20,851 bases of DNA, from NCBI GenBank assembly GCA_022576105.1, contig JACZRM010000005.1:1-20851 (forward strand). Direction: 5' to 3'. Positions 7,458 through 14,748 of the stretch are shown one piece after another. The position numbers and the translations under genes are program-made. The first letter of the stretch is position 1; each line of letters begins with the position of its first letter. A model generated the notes under the pieces. It was not told the DNA's origin, made no database searches, and saw nothing but the letters and a program-made list of their open reading frames with translations. Source of the stretch: Chloroflexota bacterium (GTDB taxonomy: Bacteria > Chloroflexota > Dehalococcoidia > UBA3495).

Positions 7458-8402
7458 ATGGCCCAGGTTAAAACTGCTCTGGTAACCGGCGGCGCGGGAT
7501 TCATCGGCTCCCACCTGGTGGACCGCCTGTTGGAGGAAGGACACAAAGTCGCGGTTATCGATAATCTTAGCACCGGGAAGCTGAAGAACCTGAATTCCGC
7601 CGCGACCTTCTACCACATGGACATCACCAACCCCTCAATGCAGGACATCTTTCAACGGGAACAGCCCGACCTGGTGTACCACCTGGCAGCTCAAATCAGC
7701 GTCAGCGAGTCCACCAAAGACCCGGTGAAAGACGGAGAGACCAACGTAATGGGTACTCTGCGGCTCCTGGAGGCGGTCCGTCGCTACGGTATTGAGAAGT
7801 TTATTTACTCCTCGACCGGAGGCGCCCTATACGGCGACCCGGAGACCAATCCCTGCTCAGAGCAGACTCCGATCGTCCCTCTGTCCCCCTACGGTTTGTC
7901 CAAATATCTGGCCGAGCAATACATTGAGTTGTACCACCGGCTATACCAGCTCAACTACACTATTCTGCGCTACGGCAACGTTTACGGCCCCAGGCAGGAC
8001 CCTCACGGAGAGGCCGGGGTGGTGGCCATCTTTTCCCAGGCGATGCTGGATGGCAAGCAGCCCAGCATTTTTGGGGCCGGTGACCAGGAACGGGATTTTG
8101 TCTACGTTGGCGACGTGGTGGAAGCCAACATACGAGCCATGAAAAAAGGCGATGGTCAGGCTTTTAACATCGGCACCAGCCAGGGTACCAACGTCAACCG
8201 CATCTTTGACTCGCTGAAAGGCATCATAAATTTCAAATGGGACGCCGAGCACCGCAACGCCCGGCCTGGCGAGGTGTATAAGATTAGCCTAGAATGCAAT
8301 AAAGCACTCAGAGAGCTAGGCTGGTCCCCCCAAGTCAGCCTGGATGAAGGATTAGACCGAACGGCGGAATATTTCCGTAAGGTCGCCCGGAAAACCGCCT
8401 AG
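7458..8402 (+). CDS. NAD-dependent nucleotide-sugar epimerase (UDP-glucose 4-epimerase type)
   Basis: This 314-residue protein is an extended short-chain dehydrogenase/reductase. The NAD-binding motif is TGGAGFIGSH (residues 10-19). The active site has S118/S119 in FIYSSTGG and the YGLSK pair Y145/K149. RYGNVYGPRQDP at 171-182 and RPGE at 269-272 are typical of GalE-like and related epimerases/dehydratases that supply sugars for surface polysaccharide. The ATG is supported by GAGAGG about 8 nt upstream. Thioredoxin reductase follows 45 nt later on the same strand, and the two are probably co-transcribed although functionally unrelated. Sequence reading alone does not separate UDP-glucose from UDP-glucuronate or other 4-epimerases, so I give no symbol. 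The length is normal for the family. Confidence 0.88.
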   Translation: MAQVKTALVTGGAGFIGSHLVDRLLEEGHKVAVIDNLSTGKLKNLNSAATFYHMDITNPSMQDIFQREQPDLVYHLAAQISVSESTKDPVKDGETNVMGTLRLLEAVRRYGIEKFIYSSTGGALYGDPETNPCSEQTPIVPLSPYGLSKYLAEQYIELYHRLYQLNYTILRYGNVYGPRQDPHGEAGVVAIFSQAMLDGKQPSIFGAGDQERDFVYVGDVVEANIRAMKKGDGQAFNIGTSQGTNVNRIFDSLKGIINFKWDAEHRNARPGEVYKISLECNKALRELGWSPQVSLDEGLDRTAEYFRKVARKTA

Positions 8403-8447
8403 ACTGTATTTTAGAAAATCAAGTGTAGACAGGAGGAATACCGCCAA

Positions 8448-9368
8448 ATGGAACCCGATTACGATGTCATCATCCTGGGAGCCGGCGCAGCGGGACTGGC
8501 CGCCAGCCTGTACACCGCCCGAGCGATGATGAAGACTCTGGTGCTTGAATCTCTGGGTGTTGGCGGCCAGTTGCTGATTACCGACGAGATCGATAACTAC
8601 CCAGGATTCCCCAAGGGAGTCAAAGGCCAAGAACTATCCCTGATGATGGAAGAGCAGACCACCCGGTTTGGCACCATTATCGAGTATGCCGAAGTAGAAG
8701 GGGTTGACGACCTGGATAAACCGGTCAAGATAATCCGTACCGACGATAAGGACTACACCGCTAAATCGGTGATCATCGCCACCGGCGGCAGTCACAACAA
8801 GCTGGGGGCGCCCGGAGAGGACGAATACAGCGGCCGGGGCGTTTCCTATTGCGCAGTCTGCGATGGAAACTTCTTCCGGGGACAGGACGTAGTTGTGGTG
8901 GGCGGCGGAGACGCTGCAATGGACGAAAGCAATTACCTCACCGGCATCGTCAACTCGGTAACCATTGTGCACCGCCGAGACGAGTTACGCGCCACCAAAA
9001 TCCTGCAGGAGCGGGCATTTGCCAATCCCAAGTATAAGTGGCTGTGGAGCCACACCGTGGAGGAGTTTATCGGCAACGATGTGCTGGAAGCCGCCCGGGT
9101 AAAGGACCTGAAAACCGGCCAGGTGTACGACTATCCTACCGCCGCCGCTTTCATTTACGTAGGTTTCCATCCCAACTCAGACTACTTGAAGGGGCTGGTG
9201 GAAATGGACCCCCTGGGACATATCTACTCAGACATGCACATGCGCACCAAGGTCCCCAACGTGTACGCCTGCGGCGACATTCGCGTCGATTCCACCCGGC
9301 AGCTGGGCTCCGCGGTTGGTGATGGCATCAGCGCCGCCCTGGCCGCTTTCCACGACTTGAACGGCTAG
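8448..9368 (+). CDS. trxB: thioredoxin reductase
   Basis: This 306-residue flavoenzyme transfers electrons from NADPH through FAD and a redox disulfide to thioredoxin in the cytoplasm. Motifs seen: FAD-binding GAGAAGLAAS (residues 11-20); the redox-active CAVC at 135-138, followed by DGNFF; the NADPH-binding GGGDAA at 152-157; HRRDELRA at 175-182, whose arginines read the NADPH 2'-phosphate; and ACGDIR at 274-279 for FAD. Length and motif order are those of the low-molecular-weight bacterial TrxB class. The ATG follows AGGAGGA (8431-8437), an excellent ribosome site at 10 nt. The gene ends 30 nt before a strong bidirectional terminator. No thioredoxin gene is in the window. Confidence 0.95.
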   Translation: MEPDYDVIILGAGAAGLAASLYTARAMMKTLVLESLGVGGQLLITDEIDNYPGFPKGVKGQELSLMMEEQTTRFGTIIEYAEVEGVDDLDKPVKIIRTDDKDYTAKSVIIATGGSHNKLGAPGEDEYSGRGVSYCAVCDGNFFRGQDVVVVGGGDAAMDESNYLTGIVNSVTIVHRRDELRATKILQERAFANPKYKWLWSHTVEEFIGNDVLEAARVKDLKTGQVYDYPTAAAFIYVGFHPNSDYLKGLVEMDPLGHIYSDMHMRTKVPNVYACGDIRVDSTRQLGSAVGDGISAALAAFHDLNG

Positions 9369-9398
9369 CAGTCCCCCGATTTAATTCGCGATCCACAG

Positions 9399-9425
9399 AA
9401 AAGCCAAGCTGAACGCTTGGCTTTT
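9399..9425. terminator. bidirectional Rho-independent terminator
   Basis: AAAAGCCAAGC (9399-9409) pairs perfectly with GCTTGGCTTTT (9415-9425) across a 5-nt loop, an 11-bp stem. Each strand ends in a T-run, so it serves both trxB (+) and the convergent permease gene (-). Confidence 0.88.
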
Positions 9426-9435
9426 CCGCTGTGCG

Positions 9436-10176
9436 TTACAGCCGGGTTACCTCTCGCACCAAGAGCACCACACCGCCGGTGATGATCACCGCGATGGTCA
9501 CATACCGAAACACGGCTTCATTGATCCTCTTGGCAATTAATGTCGCCAGGCCAAACCCAGCCAGGATACCCGGCGCCAGCAAGCCTATGTTGACCAGGGT
9601 CTCTACGTTGACCAGGCCAACCGCTGCGTAGAGCGCAAAGGCAAACACGTCCGCCAGCAAAAAAAAGAAGGCCAGCGACGCCCGCATGGTATTTGAAGTC
9701 CACTTCTGGGAAATGACGTAGATGGCCGCCAAAGGGCCGCCAATGCTCAGCGTTGTGACCGACAATGAAGCTAGAAATCCGAATAGCGGCCCGGAAAACC
9801 GGCGCTGGGTCAGGGGTATCTGAACCTTGAACAGGCTCAAACCCCCCAGAATGAGGATTACCACGCCGATGGTGACCCGCAGGACCGCCGGGTCAGCCGA
9901 GCGGAGGAAAAACACGCCAATGGGGACTGCGGCCAGGCCGCCCAGCGTCATGCCGCCTACCAGCCGCAGGTCAAGATGCTGCCGTGTTTGGAATAGCACC
10001 ATCGCCAGCAAGATGGCGATGACGCTGTTGACGATGACCACCACCGGTTGGGGAGCCAGGAACAAGAGCAGTATGGGCGCGACCACCAGGCCCAACCCAA
10101 AGCTCACCGTGCCCATCACGGTGGCCCCCACGAAGACGGTGATCAGGGCGATCAGCAGCTCAAAGCCGGAAAGCAA
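9436..10176 (-). CDS. TauE/SafE (TSUP) family membrane permease
   Basis: This 246-residue, very hydrophobic protein has about eight predicted membrane helices in two similar halves. The N-terminal half contains GTVSFGLGLVVAPILLLF and the C-terminal half begins near SIGGPLAAIYVISQKW. The conserved glycine/proline helix pattern is that of the TauE/SafE family, whose characterised members export sulfite, sulfoacetate or related organic anions. The substrate here is unknown. The start is a TTG at 10176 with GAGG a few nt upstream; no ATG near the N-terminus fits. On the minus strand, TTGATG (10226-10231) and TATAAG (10205-10210) are 15 nt apart and may be its own promoter. It follows the restriction gene by 59 nt but has no evident functional link to it. 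Confidence 0.87.
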   Translation of the reverse strand: MLSGFELLIALITVFVGATVMGTVSFGLGLVVAPILLLFLAPQPVVVIVNSVIAILLAMVLFQTRQHLDLRLVGGMTLGGLAAVPIGVFFLRSADPAVLRVTIGVVILILGGLSLFKVQIPLTQRRFSGPLFGFLASLSVTTLSIGGPLAAIYVISQKWTSNTMRASLAFFFLLADVFAFALYAAVGLVNVETLVNIGLLAPGILAGFGLATLIAKRINEAVFRYVTIAVIITGGVVLLVREVTRL

Positions 10177-10235
10177 GACGCCTCAAGATGTATCATGCCT
10201 ACGCCTTATAGGTATCGGTACGAATCATCAATTGG

Positions 10236-11015
10236 TTAAGATATGGCTTCGTCAACGAATCTGTACAAAGTGGGGATAACATTTTGGCGCAATCGGAACT
10301 TAGTCCCGTGATTGTGGTGAGTTCGAGCATCGAAATCAACTAGGACTTCTCCGGTTCCGATAGCAGCTAGAAAATCATCAATATTGAAACCTTGGAGAAT
10401 GAGAACTGATTTTATCGCGAAAAATTCCTCACCATTCGAACGGCGGGTTTCAGCCTGCACGTAAAAAGAATTGAGCATTTTTGTCTGCGCTTTAAGGAAA
10501 AGGTCCTGCAAATTCCAGTATGGCCCGGGGTTTAGCGGTCCCAAACCTACTCTTGCTCTTACACTTTCCAACCATTCAGAATGATTTTCTTGTACCAGAC
10601 CTGCATCAAAATAAACTTCTACTCGCTGTAGTTCCTGATTGACCGAAATACCGAATCCTCTGTCTGTAGCTTGTGTAGCGCGCAAAGTTTGACGAAAACT
10701 CAATTCGTTCTCTCTGATTTGATCAGCCCAGCCATAGCTTGGAAGTAATAATTGCGGTACTAGCCTATGTTCTCTCGGTTCCGGCTCCATGTGAAAAAGT
10801 GTAAGAAGTGATGAGCTTCCTACACGATGACTCTTTAATTCCCATTGTGCAGTGTCGGCTATCGGCAAGTTGTTTTCCTGCAGGCCGAGTAACGCATCGA
10901 TAGTATTACCGATGCCACCAGAATTCAAAGGGCGTAGGCTCTTGATCCACCCTTGTTGCTTTAGGTCTTTTAACCTATCGGTCATCTGGTCGCGAGTTAG
11001 CGGTCTGGACGCCAT
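10236..11015 (-). CDS. type II restriction endonuclease, MvaI/BcnI family
   Basis: This 259-residue protein resembles the MvaI/BcnI family, whose known members cut CCWGG or CCSGG, act as monomers and nick the two strands in turn. The N-terminal hallmark is clear: NSGGIGNTIDALLG at residues 31-44, then LQENNLP (45-51), then WELKSHR at 58-64. This supplies the PD-(D/E)XK-type acidic residue D40 and the E59-x-K61 pair. The C-terminal half, including FDARTHHNHGTKFRLR, probably contributes to DNA recognition. The ATG lies 7 nt past the stop of the methyltransferase gene, with AGGAAAAG upstream inside that gene, so the modification enzyme is made first. The pair is clearly more AT-rich than its surroundings (positions 10381-10440 hold 21 G+C in 60), which suggests acquisition. 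The recognition site is not readable from sequence; a CC-S/W-GG-like site is inferred. Confidence 0.85.
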   Translation of the reverse strand: MASRPLTRDQMTDRLKDLKQQGWIKSLRPLNSGGIGNTIDALLGLQENNLPIADTAQWELKSHRVGSSSLLTLFHMEPEPREHRLVPQLLLPSYGWADQIRENELSFRQTLRATQATDRGFGISVNQELQRVEVYFDAGLVQENHSEWLESVRARVGLGPLNPGPYWNLQDLFLKAQTKMLNSFYVQAETRRSNGEEFFAIKSVLILQGFNIDDFLAAIGTGEVLVDFDARTHHNHGTKFRLRQNVIPTLYRFVDEAIS

Positions 11016-11021
11016 GATGGA

Positions 11022-11912
11022 CTATTCTTTTCCTGGAGGTTTCCAAAAATCCAACAGGTACTCAAAGGTGGTTCCCATAGTTATGTAGTTGGAGGGCCAG
11101 CCAAAAATGCCAATACGATTAACTATGTTGGTCCTATCCCAAATGATAGTATTCCTCAGCTCATACCCCACTTCCCGCAGGGCCTCCACCACCGCCATGT
11201 GAATGGTGATACGCCGATTATCCCACAACATGTACGGCACATCGATAACACATTGGCCCTTAATTTTAAGTAACGGCAAAAGGCCCTGGAATATCTCCCC
11301 TATTGCAGCTTTATAGCCATCTAGGTCTAGAATTCCCAGGTCTCTGGCGTCCTGGCTATATTGTTCGGTTTTCAAATACTGTCCGTTTTTACGTTGGTCT
11401 CCTCTACGGCTCTTATTCAGCCTTGGTCTGTTGAGTAAATTAGCATACGGAGGGGAAGTGAGTATCAAACTGACTGAACCAGGGCTTATGTAATGTGGAA
11501 TGTTTCGGGCGTCATCACAGATACCAACTTGTTCCGCACTGGTCTCCAGCAGAAACCGGGCTAACCTGGATTGACTGAGGTCTACATACTCTTGCTGCAA
11601 GTCAAAGCCGACCGCGTTCCGGTTCAGGTCCTGAGCCGCCACCAGCGTGGACCCGCTGCCTACAAAGGGGTCAATTACCAACTCACCTTCGTGGGTAAAC
11701 AAGGAGATACATTTCTTCGCCAGAGAAATTGGATAGGTTGCCGGGTGCAGGTTTTTATCCCTTATATCACGCGCTTCGTAGTTGAATTGCCAAACGCCTA
11801 TCTGAGATTTCATCCACTCTTTCGCTGATATACAGCTAAGATGGTTTTCAGGGCAAGAACAGGTTCTTCCATTCCCTATTTCTAATCGATCGTTTTTTTT
11901 AACGACTAACAT
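11022..11912 (-). CDS. DNA methyltransferase, probable N4-cytosine type (R-M partner)
   Basis: This 296-residue S-adenosylmethionine-dependent DNA methyltransferase protects host DNA from the adjacent nuclease. Motif I is DPFVGSGS at residues 81-88, preceded by a motif X-like HPATYPISLAKK stretch. The catalytic motif IV is TSPPY at 152-156. The SPPY form is usual for N4-cytosine methylases, which fits known MvaI/BcnI systems. Motif X-I precedes motif IV, a gamma-like order, unlike the usual beta order of many m4C enzymes. The N-terminus has a small cysteine cluster (C18, C20, C27). The ATG follows AGGTGG three nt upstream. Codons 5-7 lie in an A8 run that could permit slippage. The endonuclease gene follows after 6 nt. 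Confidence 0.88.
   Translation of the reverse strand: MLVVKKNDRLEIGNGRTCSCPENHLSCISAKEWMKSQIGVWQFNYEARDIRDKNLHPATYPISLAKKCISLFTHEGELVIDPFVGSGSTLVAAQDLNRNAVGFDLQQEYVDLSQSRLARFLLETSAEQVGICDDARNIPHYISPGSVSLILTSPPYANLLNRPRLNKSRRGDQRKNGQYLKTEQYSQDARDLGILDLDGYKAAIGEIFQGLLPLLKIKGQCVIDVPYMLWDNRRITIHMAVVEALREVGYELRNTIIWDRTNIVNRIGIFGWPSNYITMGTTFEYLLDFWKPPGKE
11893..11900. repeat. homopolymer tract near the methyltransferase start
   Basis: Eight consecutive T on the plus strand are eight A on the coding strand, over codons 5-7 of the methyltransferase. Gain or loss of one base would frameshift the protein almost at its start. Confidence 0.9.
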
Positions 11913-12038
11913 CTACCACCTAACGATGAAAGCTTACCGCTGGAACAATGATCCCAGTTTGCGCCTATACTACATCTGCACCGCATTCTTTTCCAGCACC
12001 AAACGTCGGAGATCTATTCCCATTTGGCAAGCCGCCGG

Positions 12039-13031
12039 TCATTTTCTGAGAACCCCCAGATCCGCCGCCGCTTTCATCGCGGCTTCAACGTCAACGACTC
12101 GGGGGCCGCTCCTTTGGAGCACCAGCTGCAATTGCTGCTGCGGCGTCAGATTAAACGCCCGCTCCCCGTCCACCGCTACCATGCAATGACGTCGCTCCAC
12201 CGGGACCGCCACGCCAATCTGCATTGTGTCCCACCTGGCGATGGGTATCTCCGAAACCACCCCGGGAGCAATGGGAGCCTGCACCAAGTTTGCGTTCTGG
12301 CCGGCTCCATCACCCAACGTGTAGTGCAAGCCTCCCTGGTCGGCCAGGGACACCGGATGCAGTTGCCCGCCCACCGAGGATAGACCGATACTTGATGGCT
12401 CGGCCCGGGTCAGGAAAACCTCGTACAGGGTGCTCAAGTCCCAGATAGCACGGGAGGCCACGAACCGCTCGCGGGACAGGGCCACATCCACCAAAGCCAG
12501 GTCCTGGAATTCGCCATCGACGTGGATTTCCAGGATTTTACTGATGATTGAAATCTGTTCCAAGTCCAGCCGCTGCAGCGCCACCAGACCGGCGGTGATT
12601 CCAGCCAGGGTGCCTTCGACCATGTCGGGAAAGACGTTGTTGGTCCCGGTGGATATTGCAACCAGCGGGATCGAAGCACAGCCCTTGGCCACGGCCCGGT
12701 TGGTGCCGTCGCCGCCCAGGGTCACCAGGCAAGCAACTCCCAGATCCCCCATCAACTGGGCGGCCCGCACGCTATCACCCTCGGTGTAGTGGGCCGGCAT
12801 CTCCAGCAGGGAAAAATCCACCGATAGCTGGGCGTCGTCCCGTGCGCGCTGGCACAGGTGCGAGCTGTCGGGCATGGCCACTACTCGCTGGACTCCCACC
12901 GATTGTAGGCCCAGCATCACCCGACGGAGAGTGTTAACTTTCTCCCAGTCTGGAATCACCCGGCCCTGGGCCACCAGGCGCCGTATGTCCTTGCTGGCCG
13001 CCGGATTGGCTATTATTCCCACTACGCCCAA
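12039..13031 (-). CDS. ATP-NAD kinase / AcoX-like protein
   Basis: This 330-residue cytoplasmic protein has the NAD kinase/diacylglycerol kinase superfamily fold. Seen: IIANPAAS at residues 6-13; LGGDGTNRA at 105-113, the phosphate-binding GGDGT signature; and STGTNNVFP at 127-135. The length and the IANPAASKDIRR opening match the AcoX branch (ATP-NAD kinase-like proteins often near acetoin catabolism genes) better than housekeeping NAD kinase. No acetoin dehydrogenase subunits are nearby, so the substrate is open. The C-terminal domain (after ~170) is beta-rich and ends in helices. The start is TTG at 13031, chosen for GGGGAGGAG about 6 nt upstream. The gene is divergent from the amidase and downstream of no clear partner. 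Confidence 0.82.
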   Translation of the reverse strand: MGVVGIIANPAASKDIRRLVAQGRVIPDWEKVNTLRRVMLGLQSVGVQRVVAMPDSSHLCQRARDDAQLSVDFSLLEMPAHYTEGDSVRAAQLMGDLGVACLVTLGGDGTNRAVAKGCASIPLVAISTGTNNVFPDMVEGTLAGITAGLVALQRLDLEQISIISKILEIHVDGEFQDLALVDVALSRERFVASRAIWDLSTLYEVFLTRAEPSSIGLSSVGGQLHPVSLADQGGLHYTLGDGAGQNANLVQAPIAPGVVSEIPIARWDTMQIGVAVPVERRHCMVAVDGERAFNLTPQQQLQLVLQRSGPRVVDVEAAMKAAADLGVLRK

Positions 13032-13063
13032 GAAAATCTCCTCCCCATTTCAGACAAGGGCCC

Positions 13064-13072
13064 TGCTATAAT
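13064..13072 (+). promoter_or_regulatory. extended -10 promoter of the amidase gene
   Basis: TGCTATAAT (13064-13072) is a perfect extended -10 element, TGn followed by the consensus TATAAT. No good -35 is seen 17 nt upstream, which extended -10 promoters tolerate. It would give a leader of about 85 nt before the amidase start, and it sits in the short divergent region shared with the kinase-like gene. Confidence 0.5.
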
Positions 13073-13162
13073 GGGCGCCAAATCAAATCCGGTAAATAGT
13101 ACCATCAATTTTAGGCGCAATCTGGGACACAATCCTGAAAAACTTGCAAGTAGGTTTCACCG

Positions 13163-14581
13163 ATGACTGATCATGACCTGTGTTTCGCACCAGCCACCGA
13201 GCTCCGGAAGAAGATAGACGCCAAAGAAGTATCCATACCCGAATTGACCCAGCTATTCTATCAACGTATCCAGGAGTTCAACCCCAAGCTCAACGCCTAT
13301 CTGGCCCTGTGCCCGGATCAGGCCCTGGCCGCCGCTCACCAAGCTCAAGCGGCGGTGCAAAAAGGTCAGCCAGTTGGGCCGCTGCACGGCATACCCATAT
13401 CTATCAAAGACCTAGAACTGACCAAGGGGATCACCTCCACCCTGGGCTCCAAGGTGTTTCGCGACCGGGTGCCAGACATTGACTCGGTGGTGGTCGAGCG
13501 GGTGCGCCAGGCCGGGGCCATCATCCTGGGCAAGACCAACACACCGGAGTTTGGGCAATCTGGCACCACCGAAAACGAGTTGGGCGACGCTTGCCGCAAC
13601 CCCTGGAACACCCAACGCACCGCCGGCGGCTCCAGCGGCGGCGCAGCGGCGGCCCTGGCCTCCGGTCTGTGTACGCTGGCCACCGGCAGCGACGGCGGAG
13701 GCTCCATTCGCATCCCGGCCAGCTTCAGCGGCGTCTTTGGCATCAAGCCGTCCCAGGGCCGCGTGCCCAGATACGGTGGATATGGCCAGCCTGCGTCCAA
13801 CCAGTTGTCCCAGTCGGGCCCGTTGTCCCGCACGGTGGCCGATACCGCACTCTTGCTGCAGGTGCTGGCCGGGGCTGACCCACGGGACCCAACGTCAATT
13901 AGGGATACGCCAGATGATTATATGAGCAACTTGGCAGGCGGGGTTAAGGGCTGGCGAATTGCCTGGAGTCCTGACTTTGGATTTGCCGGGGTCGATCCGG
14001 AAGTAGCCGCAATCACCGAGCAGGCAGCCAAAGTCTTTGAGGAGTTGGGCGCCAGCGTTGAGCCGGCCGAGTTGACCATTGAAGACCCTTTCCCGGCTTT
14101 CTATGACCTGTTCGCCACCGGCACGTATACTTCCTATGGGCACCTGCTGGACCAGCATCGGGACGATTTCACCCACTACGTTCGGAGCACTCTGGAATAT
14201 GCCTCCACTCTGACTGCGCCGGACCTTTCCCGCGCCCTGCTGCGCGTGGACGAACTCCGCCGTCAAATGGAGATATTCTTTGACGACTACGACCTGCTGC
14301 TGACCCCAACCATGGCGGTGACCGCCTTCCCAATTGGCGAGCGCCCAGCCAGCATTGGCGGCAAAGAGGTAAACCCTTTCTGGGGTTACCTGCCGTTCAC
14401 CTTTCCCATCAACATGACCGGGCAGACCGCCTCCAGCGTGCCCTGTGGGTTCTCCTCCGACGGCATGCCCATTGGCCTGCATATCATTGGCCCGCGCGGC
14501 GCTGAGGCCAAAGTCTTGCAGGCATCCGCCGCCTTTGAACGCGCCCGGCCCTGGTCGCAGCTAAGACCGCCGGTCTCTTGA
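13163..14581 (+). CDS. amidase (amidase signature family)
   Basis: This 472-residue enzyme hydrolyses a carboxamide to an acid and ammonia. The Ser-Ser-Lys triad is visible: K82 in GIPISIKD; the second serine within GGSSGG (residues 155-160); and the nucleophile S181 in GGGSIRIP. PLHGIP (73-78) and GKTNTPEF (123-130) are also classic. The C-terminal half holds LLLTPTMAVTAFP and a PFTFPINMTGQTASSVPCG segment typical of GatA-like amidases. No GatB or GatC gene is nearby, so it is more likely a stand-alone catabolic amidase than the tRNA amidotransferase subunit. The substrate is unknown. AGTAGG is the probable ribosome site about 8 nt before the ATG. Length is normal and no active-site residue is missing. 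Confidence 0.9.
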   Translation: MTDHDLCFAPATELRKKIDAKEVSIPELTQLFYQRIQEFNPKLNAYLALCPDQALAAAHQAQAAVQKGQPVGPLHGIPISIKDLELTKGITSTLGSKVFRDRVPDIDSVVVERVRQAGAIILGKTNTPEFGQSGTTENELGDACRNPWNTQRTAGGSSGGAAAALASGLCTLATGSDGGGSIRIPASFSGVFGIKPSQGRVPRYGGYGQPASNQLSQSGPLSRTVADTALLLQVLAGADPRDPTSIRDTPDDYMSNLAGGVKGWRIAWSPDFGFAGVDPEVAAITEQAAKVFEELGASVEPAELTIEDPFPAFYDLFATGTYTSYGHLLDQHRDDFTHYVRSTLEYASTLTAPDLSRALLRVDELRRQMEIFFDDYDLLLTPTMAVTAFPIGERPASIGGKEVNPFWGYLPFTFPINMTGQTASSVPCGFSSDGMPIGLHIIGPRGAEAKVLQASAAFERARPWSQLRPPVS

Positions 14582-14622
14582 CCGCCAACAGCCAGCCCGG
14601 CGGCAGCCGCCCGACTTCCTGG

Positions 14623-14652
14623 TAATATTCATAATATTGGGACAATTATGTC
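14623..14652. promoter_or_regulatory. AT-rich repeat and palindrome upstream of exported-protein genes
   Basis: In an otherwise GC-rich stretch there is a direct repeat TAATATT (14623-14629 and 14632-14638), then GACAATTATGTC (14641-14652), whose GACA/TGTC arms are inverted. It sits just upstream of an extended -10 element. An operator role is inferred only from placement and symmetry. Confidence 0.3.
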
Positions 14653-14672
14653 ACTATTAGGCTGCGTTTCGC

Positions 14673-14681
14673 TGGTATATT
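14673..14681 (+). promoter_or_regulatory. extended -10 promoter for the 14749 gene
   Basis: TGGTATATT is an extended -10 element (TGn plus TATATT at 14676-14681). A good -35 is not seen. The in-frame TTG at 14680 lies inside this element, which supports the downstream GTG at 14749 as the real start. Confidence 0.4.
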
Positions 14682-14748
14682 GTCCCCCTGGTACTATTCG
14701 TTCACTAATGGCACAGATTGGGGCCAAAACACTAACCGGTGGAGTTGG

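Noticed and set aside
9827..10279. Plus-strand frame of 150 codons opposite the TauE/SafE gene
   Set aside because: Its Arg/Thr/Pro-rich product is the usual antisense of a hydrophobic membrane protein.
13895..14482. Minus-strand open frame of 195 codons within the amidase
   Set aside because: It is antisense to the conserved amidase C-terminal half and has no recognisable domain.
14590..14615. Hairpin GGCGG-CAG-CCGCC after the amidase as a terminator
   Set aside because: The stem is only 5 bp and no T-run follows; chance pairing in GC-rich DNA is likely.
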